Below are positions 1 to 7,541 of a stretch of DNA of 37,895 nucleotides, in pieces. Positions within the stretch are counted from its first letter, which is position 1, and each line of letters starts with the position of its first letter. Source of the DNA: Acidobacteriota bacterium (GTDB lineage: Bacteria > Acidobacteriota > Terriglobia > Acidiferrales > UBA7541); the NCBI GenBank assembly GCA_003223215.1, contig QHYH01000134.1, positions 1 to 37,895 of the forward strand, read 5' to 3'. The position numbers were made by a program, and so were the translations under genes. The notes beneath the pieces were generated by a model that worked only from the letters and a program-made list of their open reading frames with translations, had not been told where the DNA came from and searched no databases.

Positions 1-1
1 C

Positions 2-1153
2 ACGGCTTCGATAACAATGGCGAACGCGCCGGGCGGGGGCCTGCGCTCCAACCCAGTTTACTTTCCGATTGCAATGCGCGAAGCGAACTTAGCGCTGGTG
101 CAGGCGGCCGGCTCGCCCTTCCCCTTGGGGGGCGTCCTCGGGGACATGGTCTCGGCGGACTTTAATGGTGACGGCATCCCCGACCTTGCTGTTGCCGGTG
201 CGTACGCCACCGCACCAGATATCAACATCCTTTTGGGCAAAGGGGACGGAACGTTCTCTACCGCAAACGGCTCCCCCATTCCCATGGTGGCCTCGCCGTT
301 TAGCGTGGGCGCGGGCGACTTCAACGGCGACGGAAAGATGGATCTGCTTACGACCAGCCAGTCCGCAAACTCAGCGGCGGTCTTCCTTGGCAACGGTGAC
401 GGCACGTTTACCCCTGCTGCGGGTAACCCGATCCCCGCGGGACAGAGCCCGAGCTACCTCGCGGTGGGAGACTTCAACGGCGATGGCAAGCTGGATGTAG
501 CAGTATCTAACCCTTACACCAACAGCCTCACTATCCTGCTGGGGAACGGCGATGGAACATTCACTCAGGCACCCAACCCACCCGCAGCGGCAACATATCC
601 AGCGACGGTCACCGTGGGAGACTTCAACGGCGACGGAAACCTAGATCTGGCGGTCACTGTTTCCCATCCCAGTGGAGTGGTCGTGCTGCTAGGCAATGGC
701 GACGGCACATTCACACCCGCGCAAAGCTCACCGATTCCTGTGGGTTTTTTTGCAACTGGCATTGTCGCGGCCGATTTCAACAACGACGGCAAGGCAGATT
801 TGGCTGTGAGCGATGGTATCGGAAACACCGTCAGCATCCTGCTCGGCAATGGAGATGGCACGTTCAAGGCCGCTTCAGGCTCGCCAGTCCCCGTGGGGCA
901 CGGACCCTTTACGGAGGTTCTGGGCGACTTCAACAGCGACGGCGAGCTTGATCTTGCCGTCGTGAACCTCAACGACAACACAGTAACTATCCTGTTCGGG
1001 AACGGAGATGGAACGTTCTCTGCAACAACATCCCCTGTAATCGTGAACCAGCCAGGTACGATGGTGACCGCAGATTTCAACGGCGACGGCCGGCTCGACT
1101 TCGCCATTGTCGACGGGTTTGACAATAAAGTCTACGTCGTCTTGCAGCAGTAA
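2..1153 (+). CDS. FG-GAP/VCBS repeat protein, 5' partial
   Basis: Seven consecutive repeats of about 45-55 residues are visible. Each has a calcium-loop core of the type DFNGDGxxDLAV followed 20-30 residues later by LLGNGDGTF. This is the FG-GAP/VCBS pattern that folds as blades of an integrin-alpha-like beta-propeller, and such proteins are normally secreted or surface-exposed in Acidobacteriota. The first ATG is at 17, but the frame is open back to the window edge, no signal peptide is present and no ribosome binding site precedes 17, so the true start probably lies outside. Blade five reads DFNNDG and blade six DFNSDG, mild variants that keep the Asp/Asn calcium ligands. The ligand or function cannot be told. 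The family call is secure. Confidence 0.9.
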   Translation, partial: TASITMANAPGGGLRSNPVYFPIAMREANLALVQAAGSPFPLGGVLGDMVSADFNGDGIPDLAVAGAYATAPDINILLGKGDGTFSTANGSPIPMVASPFSVGAGDFNGDGKMDLLTTSQSANSAAVFLGNGDGTFTPAAGNPIPAGQSPSYLAVGDFNGDGKLDVAVSNPYTNSLTILLGNGDGTFTQAPNPPAAATYPATVTVGDFNGDGNLDLAVTVSHPSGVVVLLGNGDGTFTPAQSSPIPVGFFATGIVAADFNNDGKADLAVSDGIGNTVSILLGNGDGTFKAASGSPVPVGHGPFTEVLGDFNSDGELDLAVVNLNDNTVTILFGNGDGTFSATTSPVIVNQPGTMVTADFNGDGRLDFAIVDGFDNKVYVVLQQ

Positions 1154-1193
1154 GATGGTGCATTCCCGACCATACGCGCAGACGCTCGCCGGG

Positions 1194-1232
1194 TGCCCAC
1201 CTTTTCGGGTTTGGTTTTTGAAAAGGTGGGCA
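1194..1232. repeat. Perfect 12-bp inverted repeat, REP-like or terminator hairpin
   Basis: Left arm TGCCCACCTTTT (1194-1205) and right arm AAAAGGTGGGCA (1221-1232) pair perfectly around a 15-nt loop. The element lies 40 nt after the stop of the FG-GAP gene. The bases after the right arm are only modestly T-rich (ATTTCTGTG), so it is not a textbook intrinsic terminator. Palindromes built on CCCACC...GGTGGG recur between genes in acidobacterial genomes (from memory), so a REP-like dispersed element is the alternative. Confidence 0.6.
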
Positions 1233-1474
1233 TTTCTGTGCCTGCGTCTTTTGTCCCTGAGTTTTGATCAGCCCCTCTATCCCGGAGCATCCAAACGACT
1301 TAATCCCCGATCCCAACATGGAACTCTTGACCCTCTTACAGCCATCCCTATCCCCTTTCCCATCAGTCACTTATTTGTTTATTCACTTAACAGTAATACA
1401 ATGCTATGATTTTGAATGGTTTTAATTTGCCGGAGACGAGGCGATCACGATTTGGGGAAGAACTCAACGTTGAG

Positions 1475-1633
1475 AAGATGAAGAAAGCAGTTTGGTTGAG
1501 GCCAGAGGCTGTTGCTCAGATTGAATTTCTAGAATGGACCGAGGGCGATAGGTTGCGACATTCGAAGTTTGTCGGCTTGCGCGAGGACAAGAATCCTCGA
1601 AGCGTGGTCAAGGAGGATGCTGGCGAAGGCTAA
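1475..1633 (+). pseudogene. C-terminal remnant of ATP-dependent DNA ligase (LigD-type)
   Basis: The short frame contains VWLRPEAVAQIEFLEWT followed by LRHSKFVGLREDKNPRSVV. This matches the end of the OB-fold domain of ATP-dependent DNA ligases of the LigD/LigC type, including the terminal LRHPxFxGLRxDKxP motif. Only about the last 50 residues survive. The nucleotidyltransferase domain with its KxDG lysine is absent, and the residues upstream (from ATG 1406) do not look like ligase. It is therefore a decayed or recombined scrap, not a working enzyme. It lies at the left side of an accessory island and may mark a junction. Confidence 0.7.
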
Positions 1634-1780
1634 TTGTCGGACATTACGCTGGGCGGTGAATACTGGATCGATGCCGCTTGCGTTTCCCAGAAACGAGTTT
1701 CGATCTCTGATCAAATCCCCCGGGGTTCGTACCGTCTTGTTACGTCAGAATATGTAAACACTGCAAGAACGAGCGTTATT

Positions 1781-1810
1781 TTGCGATACAGTCACTAATT
1801 CGAGTATACT
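1781..1810 (+). promoter_or_regulatory. Putative sigma70-type promoter of the patatin gene
   Basis: TTGCGA (1781-1786) and TATACT (1805-1810) are separated by 18 bp. The first plausible start codon of the patatin-like gene is at 1829, so transcription would begin roughly 10 nt before it. With no clear Shine-Dalgarno, translation may be from a very short leader. Prediction from sequence only. Confidence 0.45.
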
Positions 1811-1828
1811 GCGCGCCTGTCTTTGCAC

Positions 1829-3842
1829 ATGAGCACGAGCAGAAACACGCTGCCTAGTATGCAAGCGACGAATCCAAATGCGACTTCTAAGATCGGCCTA
1901 GCACTCTCGGGCGGCGGTTTTAGGGCGACCTTGTTTCATCTGGGTGTGGTAGCCGCGTTTCGACAACTTGGCCGGCTCAAAGAAGTCGGTGTAGTCTCCT
2001 GCGTGTCCGGTGGTAGCATCATCGGCGCACACCTCGTACTGAATTGGCACCGCTACATCAGTGTCGACGAAGCGATATTTGACCAGGCAGCGCGAGAACT
2101 CGTCGCAATTACTACTGCTGACGTTCGGGGCCAGATTATACGGAGATTGCCATTACCGCGGCACCGGCGATTTCAGCATTGTCTCGATCAGTTTCTCTAC
2201 TCGAACGCTCTGCTCACCGCTGTAGAGGGCGATGAAAAACCCATCCTTGTTCTAAATGTGACTGATCTCAAGCATGGCACTGCAGCGGCTTTCGTCGGCG
2301 GAGCCTTCCTACCTGATGTCAGAAAGCCCGAGCTGGACGACGGAACGTCCACAGCGATAGACTGTCGGCCCGTTTTCGCTCTCGAACGCTGTAGCGTGCT
2401 CAGCGGCATTTCCGGCATTGTTTCCAGAGCGGGCGCTGTCTGCGAAGGACTTCGCGCAGCCACGCAAGAAATGGGAAGCCGGAGCATCCCTCGCCGACGG
2501 GGGAGTCTACGACAATTTGGGAATCCAGTTTTTTTTGGGTTTAACAGGGAAGGTTCCTCCTCCAGCGTTCTACGTGTCCGATGCGGGGGCACCGTTCGAT
2601 TACGCAGCCGGTCTGAGCGGTAATGTCTTTAGCCGCGTCGCCCGTGTGACCGACGTGCAAATGGACCTTCTTCGGACGGCCTTCATTGAAGACGCAGCCG
2701 ATACATCGGTGCCGGTTCGACAAATATCGATTGCCGATGAACTGTTGAACCGTCAAGAATACAAGCGCGAGGATCTCTTAGACGGAATCCCTCCTCGCGA
2801 AATTGTCCGTCGGCTACAGCTTATCCGCACGGATTTGGACGAGTTCACTAAGTTGGAGATCGATCTTCTCATACGCCACGGTTACACTGTGGCGTACAAG
2901 GCGCTGACCGGCAGCCTTGCTCGCATACGAGACGTTAGATTCGTTTGGTCGGTAACTGAGCTTGGCCCGCCACTTAGTCCCGCGACAATTCAGGAACAAT
3001 CAACAGAACTAGAGAACTCCCAGAGACGGCGCTTGGGGCTGTTCAATCCGAAGGACCGAACCTTTCCCGTCCCATGGTTCCTAATTGCGTTCGTCCTTCT
3101 CTTTCTCTTTGCGACGCAGAAAGTACTGCGACCGTTCGTGTTCGAATCCATCCGCAGTCCCCGCGTCGATCAAGTACTTACCGGCCGACCGTACAGACTG
3201 ACGCGAGTAATGCGGTATGTTGTTCTGGAACCAGCCGCGGAAAGGGAAGGACATCAGGGTGTGCTCGCGACCAGTCGATTCTTTTATTGGACTAGGTTGA
3301 ACCAAAACATTACGCCGAAGGATTCCACGTTTACTGAGGTTCTTATTCCGACGTACGAGCGAAGTCCATCGGTCCACGGGTTGGGCGTCATAGGCGCAAA
3401 CGCGATTCGAGAGTCGGAAGGTACATTGCCTTTCGAGGACCGCCGGGAGCTTACGTTTCAGGGAGCGCGCGGAGACACGCTGTTGCTCGGAACAGGTGTT
3501 CAGTACGAATTCGATTGGCCGGGTCCGTTGCGAAACTTACAAAACATCGAATTCAGCAACGGCGAAGATTACTGGGCGTACGAGAACACATCCGACTACG
3601 TAGACCATCTCGTGATCGTAGTGGACTCTCGGTCAGACAAACTCCTAGTAACGCAGCCTTCCGATTGCGCCATTCTGTACCGCGCAAACCGGGCAATCGT
3701 GCGTTCCAAATGCAAAATAGGCGAAAACAATGGCTCGATGCGGCCAGGGTTATCGCTATACGGCGGTGCGCTAGTCGCAGAGTTCAATGACCTTAAGCCT
3801 GGCGACGAGGCCATCATCAAGTACAAACTCGCTTGGCACTAA
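1829..3842 (+). CDS. Patatin-like phospholipase with TM helix and C-terminal beta-rich domain, frameshifted
   Basis: The N-terminal part (frame of ATG 1829) carries the patatin oxyanion loop LSGGGFRA (residues 26-33) and the nucleophile elbow CVSGGS (Ser60). After about 180 residues the frame changes near 2370, at a TTTT run. The next frame resumes with SNAVACSAAFPALFP and the catalytic Asp motif ADGGVYDN, so the Ser-Asp dyad is complete only across the shift. A hydrophobic helix encoded at about 3074-3115 follows, then about 230 residues rich in predicted beta strands, with no family I recognise. Patatins hydrolyse acyl ester bonds of membrane lipids. Such a membrane-anchored layout suggests an effector or a secreted-side sensor, but this is inference. 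The downstream frame also has an internal ATG at 2418. Either one base is inserted (real or sequencing error) or the gene is dead. It is the first gene of the island. Confidence 0.8.
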
Positions 3843-3975
3843 ACGGGGTTCGCGGAGATCAGTGGTGATGAGTTACTGGTGAGCGTGGATGAGGACGTAT
3901 GAGTCACGATTGAATGGAGCTGCGACGTGCGCAACTTAATGCCTGAGGAAGCACTGCACGGCATTTACGCTCAGA

Positions 3976-4323
3976 ATGATGCTTCAAGAACTACGCTCCG
4001 GCCTACTCCGAAGAGTTGCCGGTGAAGCTGGTTTTGATTTGGGAATGATACCGGACGGCCTAACAGATGGTGGCATTCAACGAGCACCTATCTTGAGCGC
4101 TATAGATGGTCAGTGGAGCACTTTCGATGCTGCAAGAAAAGAACGCATGATTGGTTGGCTTGCAGAGGCCCTGTCGCGCCAACTGGGCAAAACCAATCCC
4201 CCGACTGACGGAGAAGTCGAAAGAGGAACTGCCATCATCAATGCCAGAATATTGAAGTACGGGTTCAAGTTCGAAAACGGTGGTTTTGTTCCCGTGAATG
4301 CGGTCGGTCAAATCCCTTCCTAA
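3976..4323 (+). CDS. Hypothetical protein, 115 aa
   Basis: The start could be either of two adjacent ATGs (3976 or 3979); no good Shine-Dalgarno precedes them. The protein has no signal peptide or membrane segment. It is mostly predicted helical, with a middle segment FDAARKERMIGWLAEALSRQL and a C-terminal tail ILKYGFKFENGGFVPVN. The tail resembles the short strand-turn ends of small N-terminal domains found in some phage-defence proteins, but the resemblance is too weak to name a family. It follows the patatin gene by 133 bp on the same strand and precedes the SGNH hydrolase by 209 bp, so co-transcription is possible. I do not recognise it. Confidence 0.5.
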   Translation: MMLQELRSGLLRRVAGEAGFDLGMIPDGLTDGGIQRAPILSAIDGQWSTFDAARKERMIGWLAEALSRQLGKTNPPTDGEVERGTAIINARILKYGFKFENGGFVPVNAVGQIPS

Positions 4324-4532
4324 ACGAGTCAATACCTAGCCGCCGAATTTGGTCGAGGTGCAGCCTTCTTAGTTCTGCTTGATGGGCTGAACCCCTGTTG
4401 TGAGATAGTTGGTCGTCTGTAAGGTCATTTCCCACAACCCCGTTTCCTGCCAACTTCCGGTTGGCCAACAATCCAACAAATATGCTTTATTCTCATAGCG
4501 GAATTCGTTAATCCACTCTATGTAGGAAACGC

Positions 4533-5315
4533 ATGATTAGCCCGGAAAAGCCCCCGGAGCCGATTGAACCGCCCCACGCCACGAGACAACAACCATCAAT
4601 CGTGGCATGTCTCGGTTCCAGTAGTACGGCAGGAAAAGGGCAAGCGTTCAACTGGATTATCGAACTGCAACGGAGACTCGGCGAAGGGCGCTTCGTATTT
4701 CGTAACTTCGGAGTGGGAGGCGATCTTGCGTATAATGCCCTCCAGCGCCTTACCGATGTAATAGCATCCTGCCCGAAAAAGATAGTGGTCTTCATCGGTG
4801 GAAATGATGTTCTGGCCTTGGTTTCTGCCAAGGCCAGAACTTTTTTTCGAATCTCTAAGCGGCTCCCGCGCGATCCATCACCCGAATGGTTCCGTGAAAA
4901 CCTTCAGACAATCGTACGGCGTGCGAAGGCTGAAACCTCACGCACCACGGGCCTCTGTTCGTTGCCTCCGATCGGAGAAGACCCAGCATCCACGAACCAC
5001 TTCCAGAGTGAACTCAACCGACGCATTGAAGAGTTCAGGGCCATCATCAGAGGAATTGTCCAAGAAGAGGGCACTGACTATATTCCCCTCCATGAGGCGA
5101 TGCTTGCGCAAATTATGAAATCATCGGGTCGCGCTTTCACGGAGTTTGCGTTTCTTCCGTTCTATCGTGATGCTTTTCGCACTCTGGTGTTGCGCAAGAG
5201 CCCTGACGAAGTCGCCCGGATCAATGGCTGGAGCTTTCACACGGACGGCGTCCACCTCAATAGCCGAAGTGGATTGATCGTTGCCGATCTTGTCCAAAAG
5301 TTCATCGAGAGATAA
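4533..5315 (+). CDS. SGNH/GDSL-family hydrolase
   Basis: A 260-aa protein with the four SGNH blocks: GSSST (residues 28-32; Ser30 is the expected nucleophile, with the usual GDS aspartate replaced by Ser29), the block II glycine in FGVGG, GGND (Asn91), and DGVHLN (Asp238 and His241). Family members are esterases or lipases acting on acyl or acetyl esters. No signal peptide is seen, so a cytoplasmic role is likely. The start ATG 4533 is preceded by AGGA at 4524-4527. A perfect terminator-like hairpin with a T7 tract lies inside the coding sequence just after the GGND codons. Together with the patatin gene it puts two lipid/ester hydrolases side by side in the island. The substrate is unknown. 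Confidence 0.85.
   Translation: MISPEKPPEPIEPPHATRQQPSIVACLGSSSTAGKGQAFNWIIELQRRLGEGRFVFRNFGVGGDLAYNALQRLTDVIASCPKKIVVFIGGNDVLALVSAKARTFFRISKRLPRDPSPEWFRENLQTIVRRAKAETSRTTGLCSLPPIGEDPASTNHFQSELNRRIEEFRAIIRGIVQEEGTDYIPLHEAMLAQIMKSSGRAFTEFAFLPFYRDAFRTLVLRKSPDEVARINGWSFHTDGVHLNSRSGLIVADLVQKFIER
4809..4847 (+). terminator. Intragenic intrinsic-terminator-like hairpin with T7 tract
   Basis: GTTCTGGCCTTGG (4809-4821) pairs perfectly with CCAAGGCCAGAAC (4828-4840) around a 6-nt loop, and seven T residues follow (4841-4847). By sequence this is a near-ideal Rho-independent terminator on the + strand. It lies inside the SGNH hydrolase open frame, within the codons for a plausible family-typical stretch after GGND. 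Whether it terminates transcription in a translated message is unknown; ribosomes following closely could suppress it. Confidence 0.6.
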
Positions 5316-5655
5316 GAGCGACCGCAGCCGAACCGACGGCGCAATCCTCATCTCGTAGCTCCCGTATCACGGGCAACCCTGAAGTTATGGCCAGGATGGA
5401 CTGGCGACTGCCGGCCACGCGGTCCGGAAGTCCCGTTCTATCTTTGCTGGATAGAACGACCCCTCCCAACGTCGTGAGATTTTGTGCTTGCCATACTACT
5501 ATATACATATTGTATGCTGAAAAAACCCTCTGAACCCTCTGACTGCTCCTTGCGAGTCTGTGGGCTCGCTGGTCATAAGTAAGGCGGTGCCGTGAGGCAG
5601 GGGACTTTTGCTACTCCGCGGCGGCAGACGACCGGGAATTTTGAGTTGGTGCCCA
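5316..5655. other. Intergenic region with an 8-bp inverted repeat
   Basis: No convincing gene is seen. GTTCTATC (5435-5442) pairs with GATAGAAC (5450-5457) around a 7-nt loop. No T-tract follows, so it is not a classical terminator. An AT-rich stretch with ATATACATATTGTATG (about 5501-5516) could hold a -10 element for the HTH gene downstream. Confidence 0.4.
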
Positions 5656-5901
5656 ATGCCAATCCAGAAGAGATTCAAGAAGCCTCCTGTAATTTCCACA
5701 TCTGCTTTGACTCCCATCGTAGGTCCTCGACTTTTAACACCTAAATCCGCCGCTGCATATCTCTCGATGTCTATCGACGTTGTCCGGGATATGATTCAGC
5801 ATCGCAGAATCCCCTACGTTCAGAATGGCAGGCGGTATTTGATCGACCGTCTAGACCTCGACCGCTACATTGAGAAGGCAAAAGTCGGGGATGCTGCGTG
5901 A
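5656..5901 (+). CDS. Excisionase-like helix-turn-helix DNA-binding protein
   Basis: An 81-aa protein from ATG 5656; an in-frame TTG at 5608 would add 16 unlikely residues. The core LLTPKSAAAYLSMSIDVVRD then IPYVQNGRRYLI and DLDRYIEK is the HTH_17/excisionase pattern: a MerR-like winged helix followed by a short strand and helix. Such proteins act as recombination directionality factors or transcription regulators of integrative elements. It lies convergent to the tRNA and tyrosine integrase that follow, which fits a role as Xis for that integrase. The family is fairly sure; the role is inferred from neighbours. Confidence 0.8.
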   Translation: MPIQKRFKKPPVISTSALTPIVGPRLLTPKSAAAYLSMSIDVVRDMIQHRRIPYVQNGRRYLIDRLDLDRYIEKAKVGDAA

Positions 5902-5911
5902 GGAAGAAGAT

Positions 5912-5988
5912 TGGTAGCCCGGACGGGAATCGAACCCGTAATCTTCACCTTGAAAGGGTGACGAGTTAACCAGTTACTCTACCGGGCC
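5912..5988 (-). tRNA. tRNA-Glu (anticodon UUC)
   Basis: The reverse strand folds as a complete cloverleaf. The acceptor strands GGCCCGG and CCGGGCU pair with a G1-U72 wobble. The D-stem is GAGT/ACTC. The anticodon stem TCACC/GGTGA encloses the loop CTTTCAA (anticodon TTC), and the T-stem ACGGG/CCCGT encloses TTCGATT. The discriminator A and CCA are encoded (5912-5914). Length is 74 nt plus CCA. Its 5' end is only 11 bp behind the stop codon of the tyrosine integrase on the same strand. Its promoter must therefore lie inside the integrase gene, or it is co-transcribed with it. Confidence 0.95.
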
Positions 5989-5999
5989 ACGCAAGCAGT

Positions 6000-7214
6000 T
6001 TATCGTGCGGCTGGCTTTTCAGCAATCGGTGTAACCGACGCCGGTTTGAACTGCCCGACTTTGATGAGGGCTGCTTTGACATCATCATTCACTTTGATGT
6101 TGTAGCGCTCGAAGATGTGTTCAGTTTTGTGGCCTGTGATTTTCATCGCAGTTCGCCGGTCAACCCCCGCGAGAGTCAGATTTCTCGCGCACGACCTACG
6201 AAAGTCGTGAGGTTTCAAACCTTCATAATGGCGCAGTTTCTTGTCAAATTTTCCCAGTCCCAATTTGTCACACACCTTATTCCAAGTAAACCTGAAATTG
6301 CGAAAGCAGAATACCTTGTCCGTGGGCTTCGGAAAGCCCTTTCGCAGCTTCTGTAATTCGTCTGCAACTGCGCTTAATGGACCGACCAACGGAACATTGT
6401 GAGGCGTCTTGTTTTTGATTACACGCCGAGGCATTTCAATCTCAGTGTTGTCGTTCGAAACCATGCTCCAAGTGATTTTTTGAGCAGCCCCAATGCGAAC
6501 GCCCGTGTAATACAGGAATGTTAGTGCCGGTCGCAAGTGCTCGGGGAAAGCATTTCGGAGGGTCTCGAAAGTGTCGGGCTCGATAAAACCTTCCCGTGGG
6601 TCTGAGTCCTTGGGAAGTTCAAAGGGCGGTACGTCGTTGCGGTTGATCTCCTCTTCCTTGAACGCACGGTTGAACGCCAAGCGCAGATGCCCGCGTTGAC
6701 GACGAATGGTCGCGTCAGCATCGCCTTCTTTGCGTCGCCACTGGATGTATGCCTTAATTTTTTGTACGCGAATTTCAGTGACCGGCAGACGTTTGAAGAA
6801 CGTGTCGAGCTTGTCCATGCCGAGGAAGCATTCTTCGATACCGCCGTTTTCGGTCTTCCGATGATAGAGGCTGGCTGGTCTATCTGTGCGGTAGTAATCC
6901 AGCAGGATACGCTTCAAGTCTTCGTAGCGAACCCGTCCGACCTCGGAGGGAAGAAGACGTTGGCCTTGCTCGACCAACCCCCGAGCTTCTAGTAGCTGCC
7001 GATACGCAGCCTCGGGATCATTCGTCTTTGTGTTGACGAACTTCTGTACCCCACCTTGGTAGAACGCGAAATACAGGAATTTGGAGGGTACTTTCTCCCC
7101 GGCGTCATTCTTTGAATACCGGTTCCCGATCCATCCCTCGCCCTTTTTGAGCCTCTCGTTGACAGCCGATATCTGAGTTGCATGCACGGATTCACTCACG
7201 GCGGTAAAGAACAA
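6000..7214 (-). CDS. Tyrosine recombinase / phage-type integrase
   Basis: A 404-aa protein with an N-terminal arm- and core-binding region and a C-terminal catalytic domain. The catalytic residues are visible: Arg in YYTGVRIGAAQ (about 240), Lys in KNKTPH, His336 and Arg339 in HDFRRS, His362 in ITGHKTEH, and the nucleophile Tyr371 in FERY. All are intact. The longest start is a TTG at 7214; GTG at 7199 is an alternative, and no clear Shine-Dalgarno decides. It would insert an element into a tRNA 3' end: a tRNA-Glu lies directly downstream and a tRNA-Glu 3' half lies about 330 bp upstream. The excisionase-like gene sits on the far side of the tRNA. Confidence 0.93.
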   Translation of the reverse strand: MFFTAVSESVHATQISAVNERLKKGEGWIGNRYSKNDAGEKVPSKFLYFAFYQGGVQKFVNTKTNDPEAAYRQLLEARGLVEQGQRLLPSEVGRVRYEDLKRILLDYYRTDRPASLYHRKTENGGIEECFLGMDKLDTFFKRLPVTEIRVQKIKAYIQWRRKEGDADATIRRQRGHLRLAFNRAFKEEEINRNDVPPFELPKDSDPREGFIEPDTFETLRNAFPEHLRPALTFLYYTGVRIGAAQKITWSMVSNDNTEIEMPRRVIKNKTPHNVPLVGPLSAVADELQKLRKGFPKPTDKVFCFRNFRFTWNKVCDKLGLGKFDKKLRHYEGLKPHDFRRSCARNLTLAGVDRRTAMKITGHKTEHIFERYNIKVNDDVKAALIKVGQFKPASVTPIAEKPAAR

Positions 7215-7424
7215 CTGGTCAGACAGGCGAGCGGATTGGACATAGTTTCGAGCTACACTGACGATGAAGTTTGTACCTTAGTGCGAGAGACGATGCTAAT
7301 CGCATTTCTCGCAGCCCTGCTCATTACTGAATTCTTGGGTTACGCCTCTGAGCATCAAAGCGCAATGGCAATGCTCAACGAGTACGGCAAACAAAGATTT
7401 GCTTTGGGGGCTATAGCTTGAGAA

Positions 7425-7446
7425 ATCTTGCACCAATCTTGCACCA
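7425..7446 (+). repeat. Tandem 11-bp direct repeat upstream of integrase
   Basis: ATCTTGCACCA occurs twice head-to-tail (7425-7435 and 7436-7446), followed by the related CGCACCA. Short repeated sites beside an integrase gene are commonly its arm-type binding sites. This role is inferred from position, not shown. Confidence 0.6.
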
Positions 7447-7465
7447 TTTGGGCACCGCACCAAAA

Positions 7466-7485
7466 TACAACAACTTACAACAACT
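7466..7485 (+). repeat. Tandem 10-bp direct repeat upstream of integrase
   Basis: TACAACAACT occurs twice head-to-tail (7466-7475 and 7476-7485), 20 bp beyond the 11-bp pair and about 60 bp before the tRNA remnant. It is a second candidate arm-type or Xis-binding site. Confidence 0.6.
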
Positions 7486-7541
7486 CGGGAAATCTGGAAT
7501 CGTCAAAACCCCAATAAATCCGCGGTTTTTGAGAATTATCT

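Noticed and set aside
2-1153. FG-GAP repeats as DNA-level tandem repeats
   Set aside because: The periodicity is explained by the protein's beta-propeller blades; the DNA units are diverged and not a separate repeat element.
7182-7421. 79-aa plus-strand frame with a hydrophobic stretch, overlapping the integrase 5' end
   Set aside because: It overlaps the integrase start on the opposite strand, lacks a ribosome site and has no recognisable motif; most likely chance.
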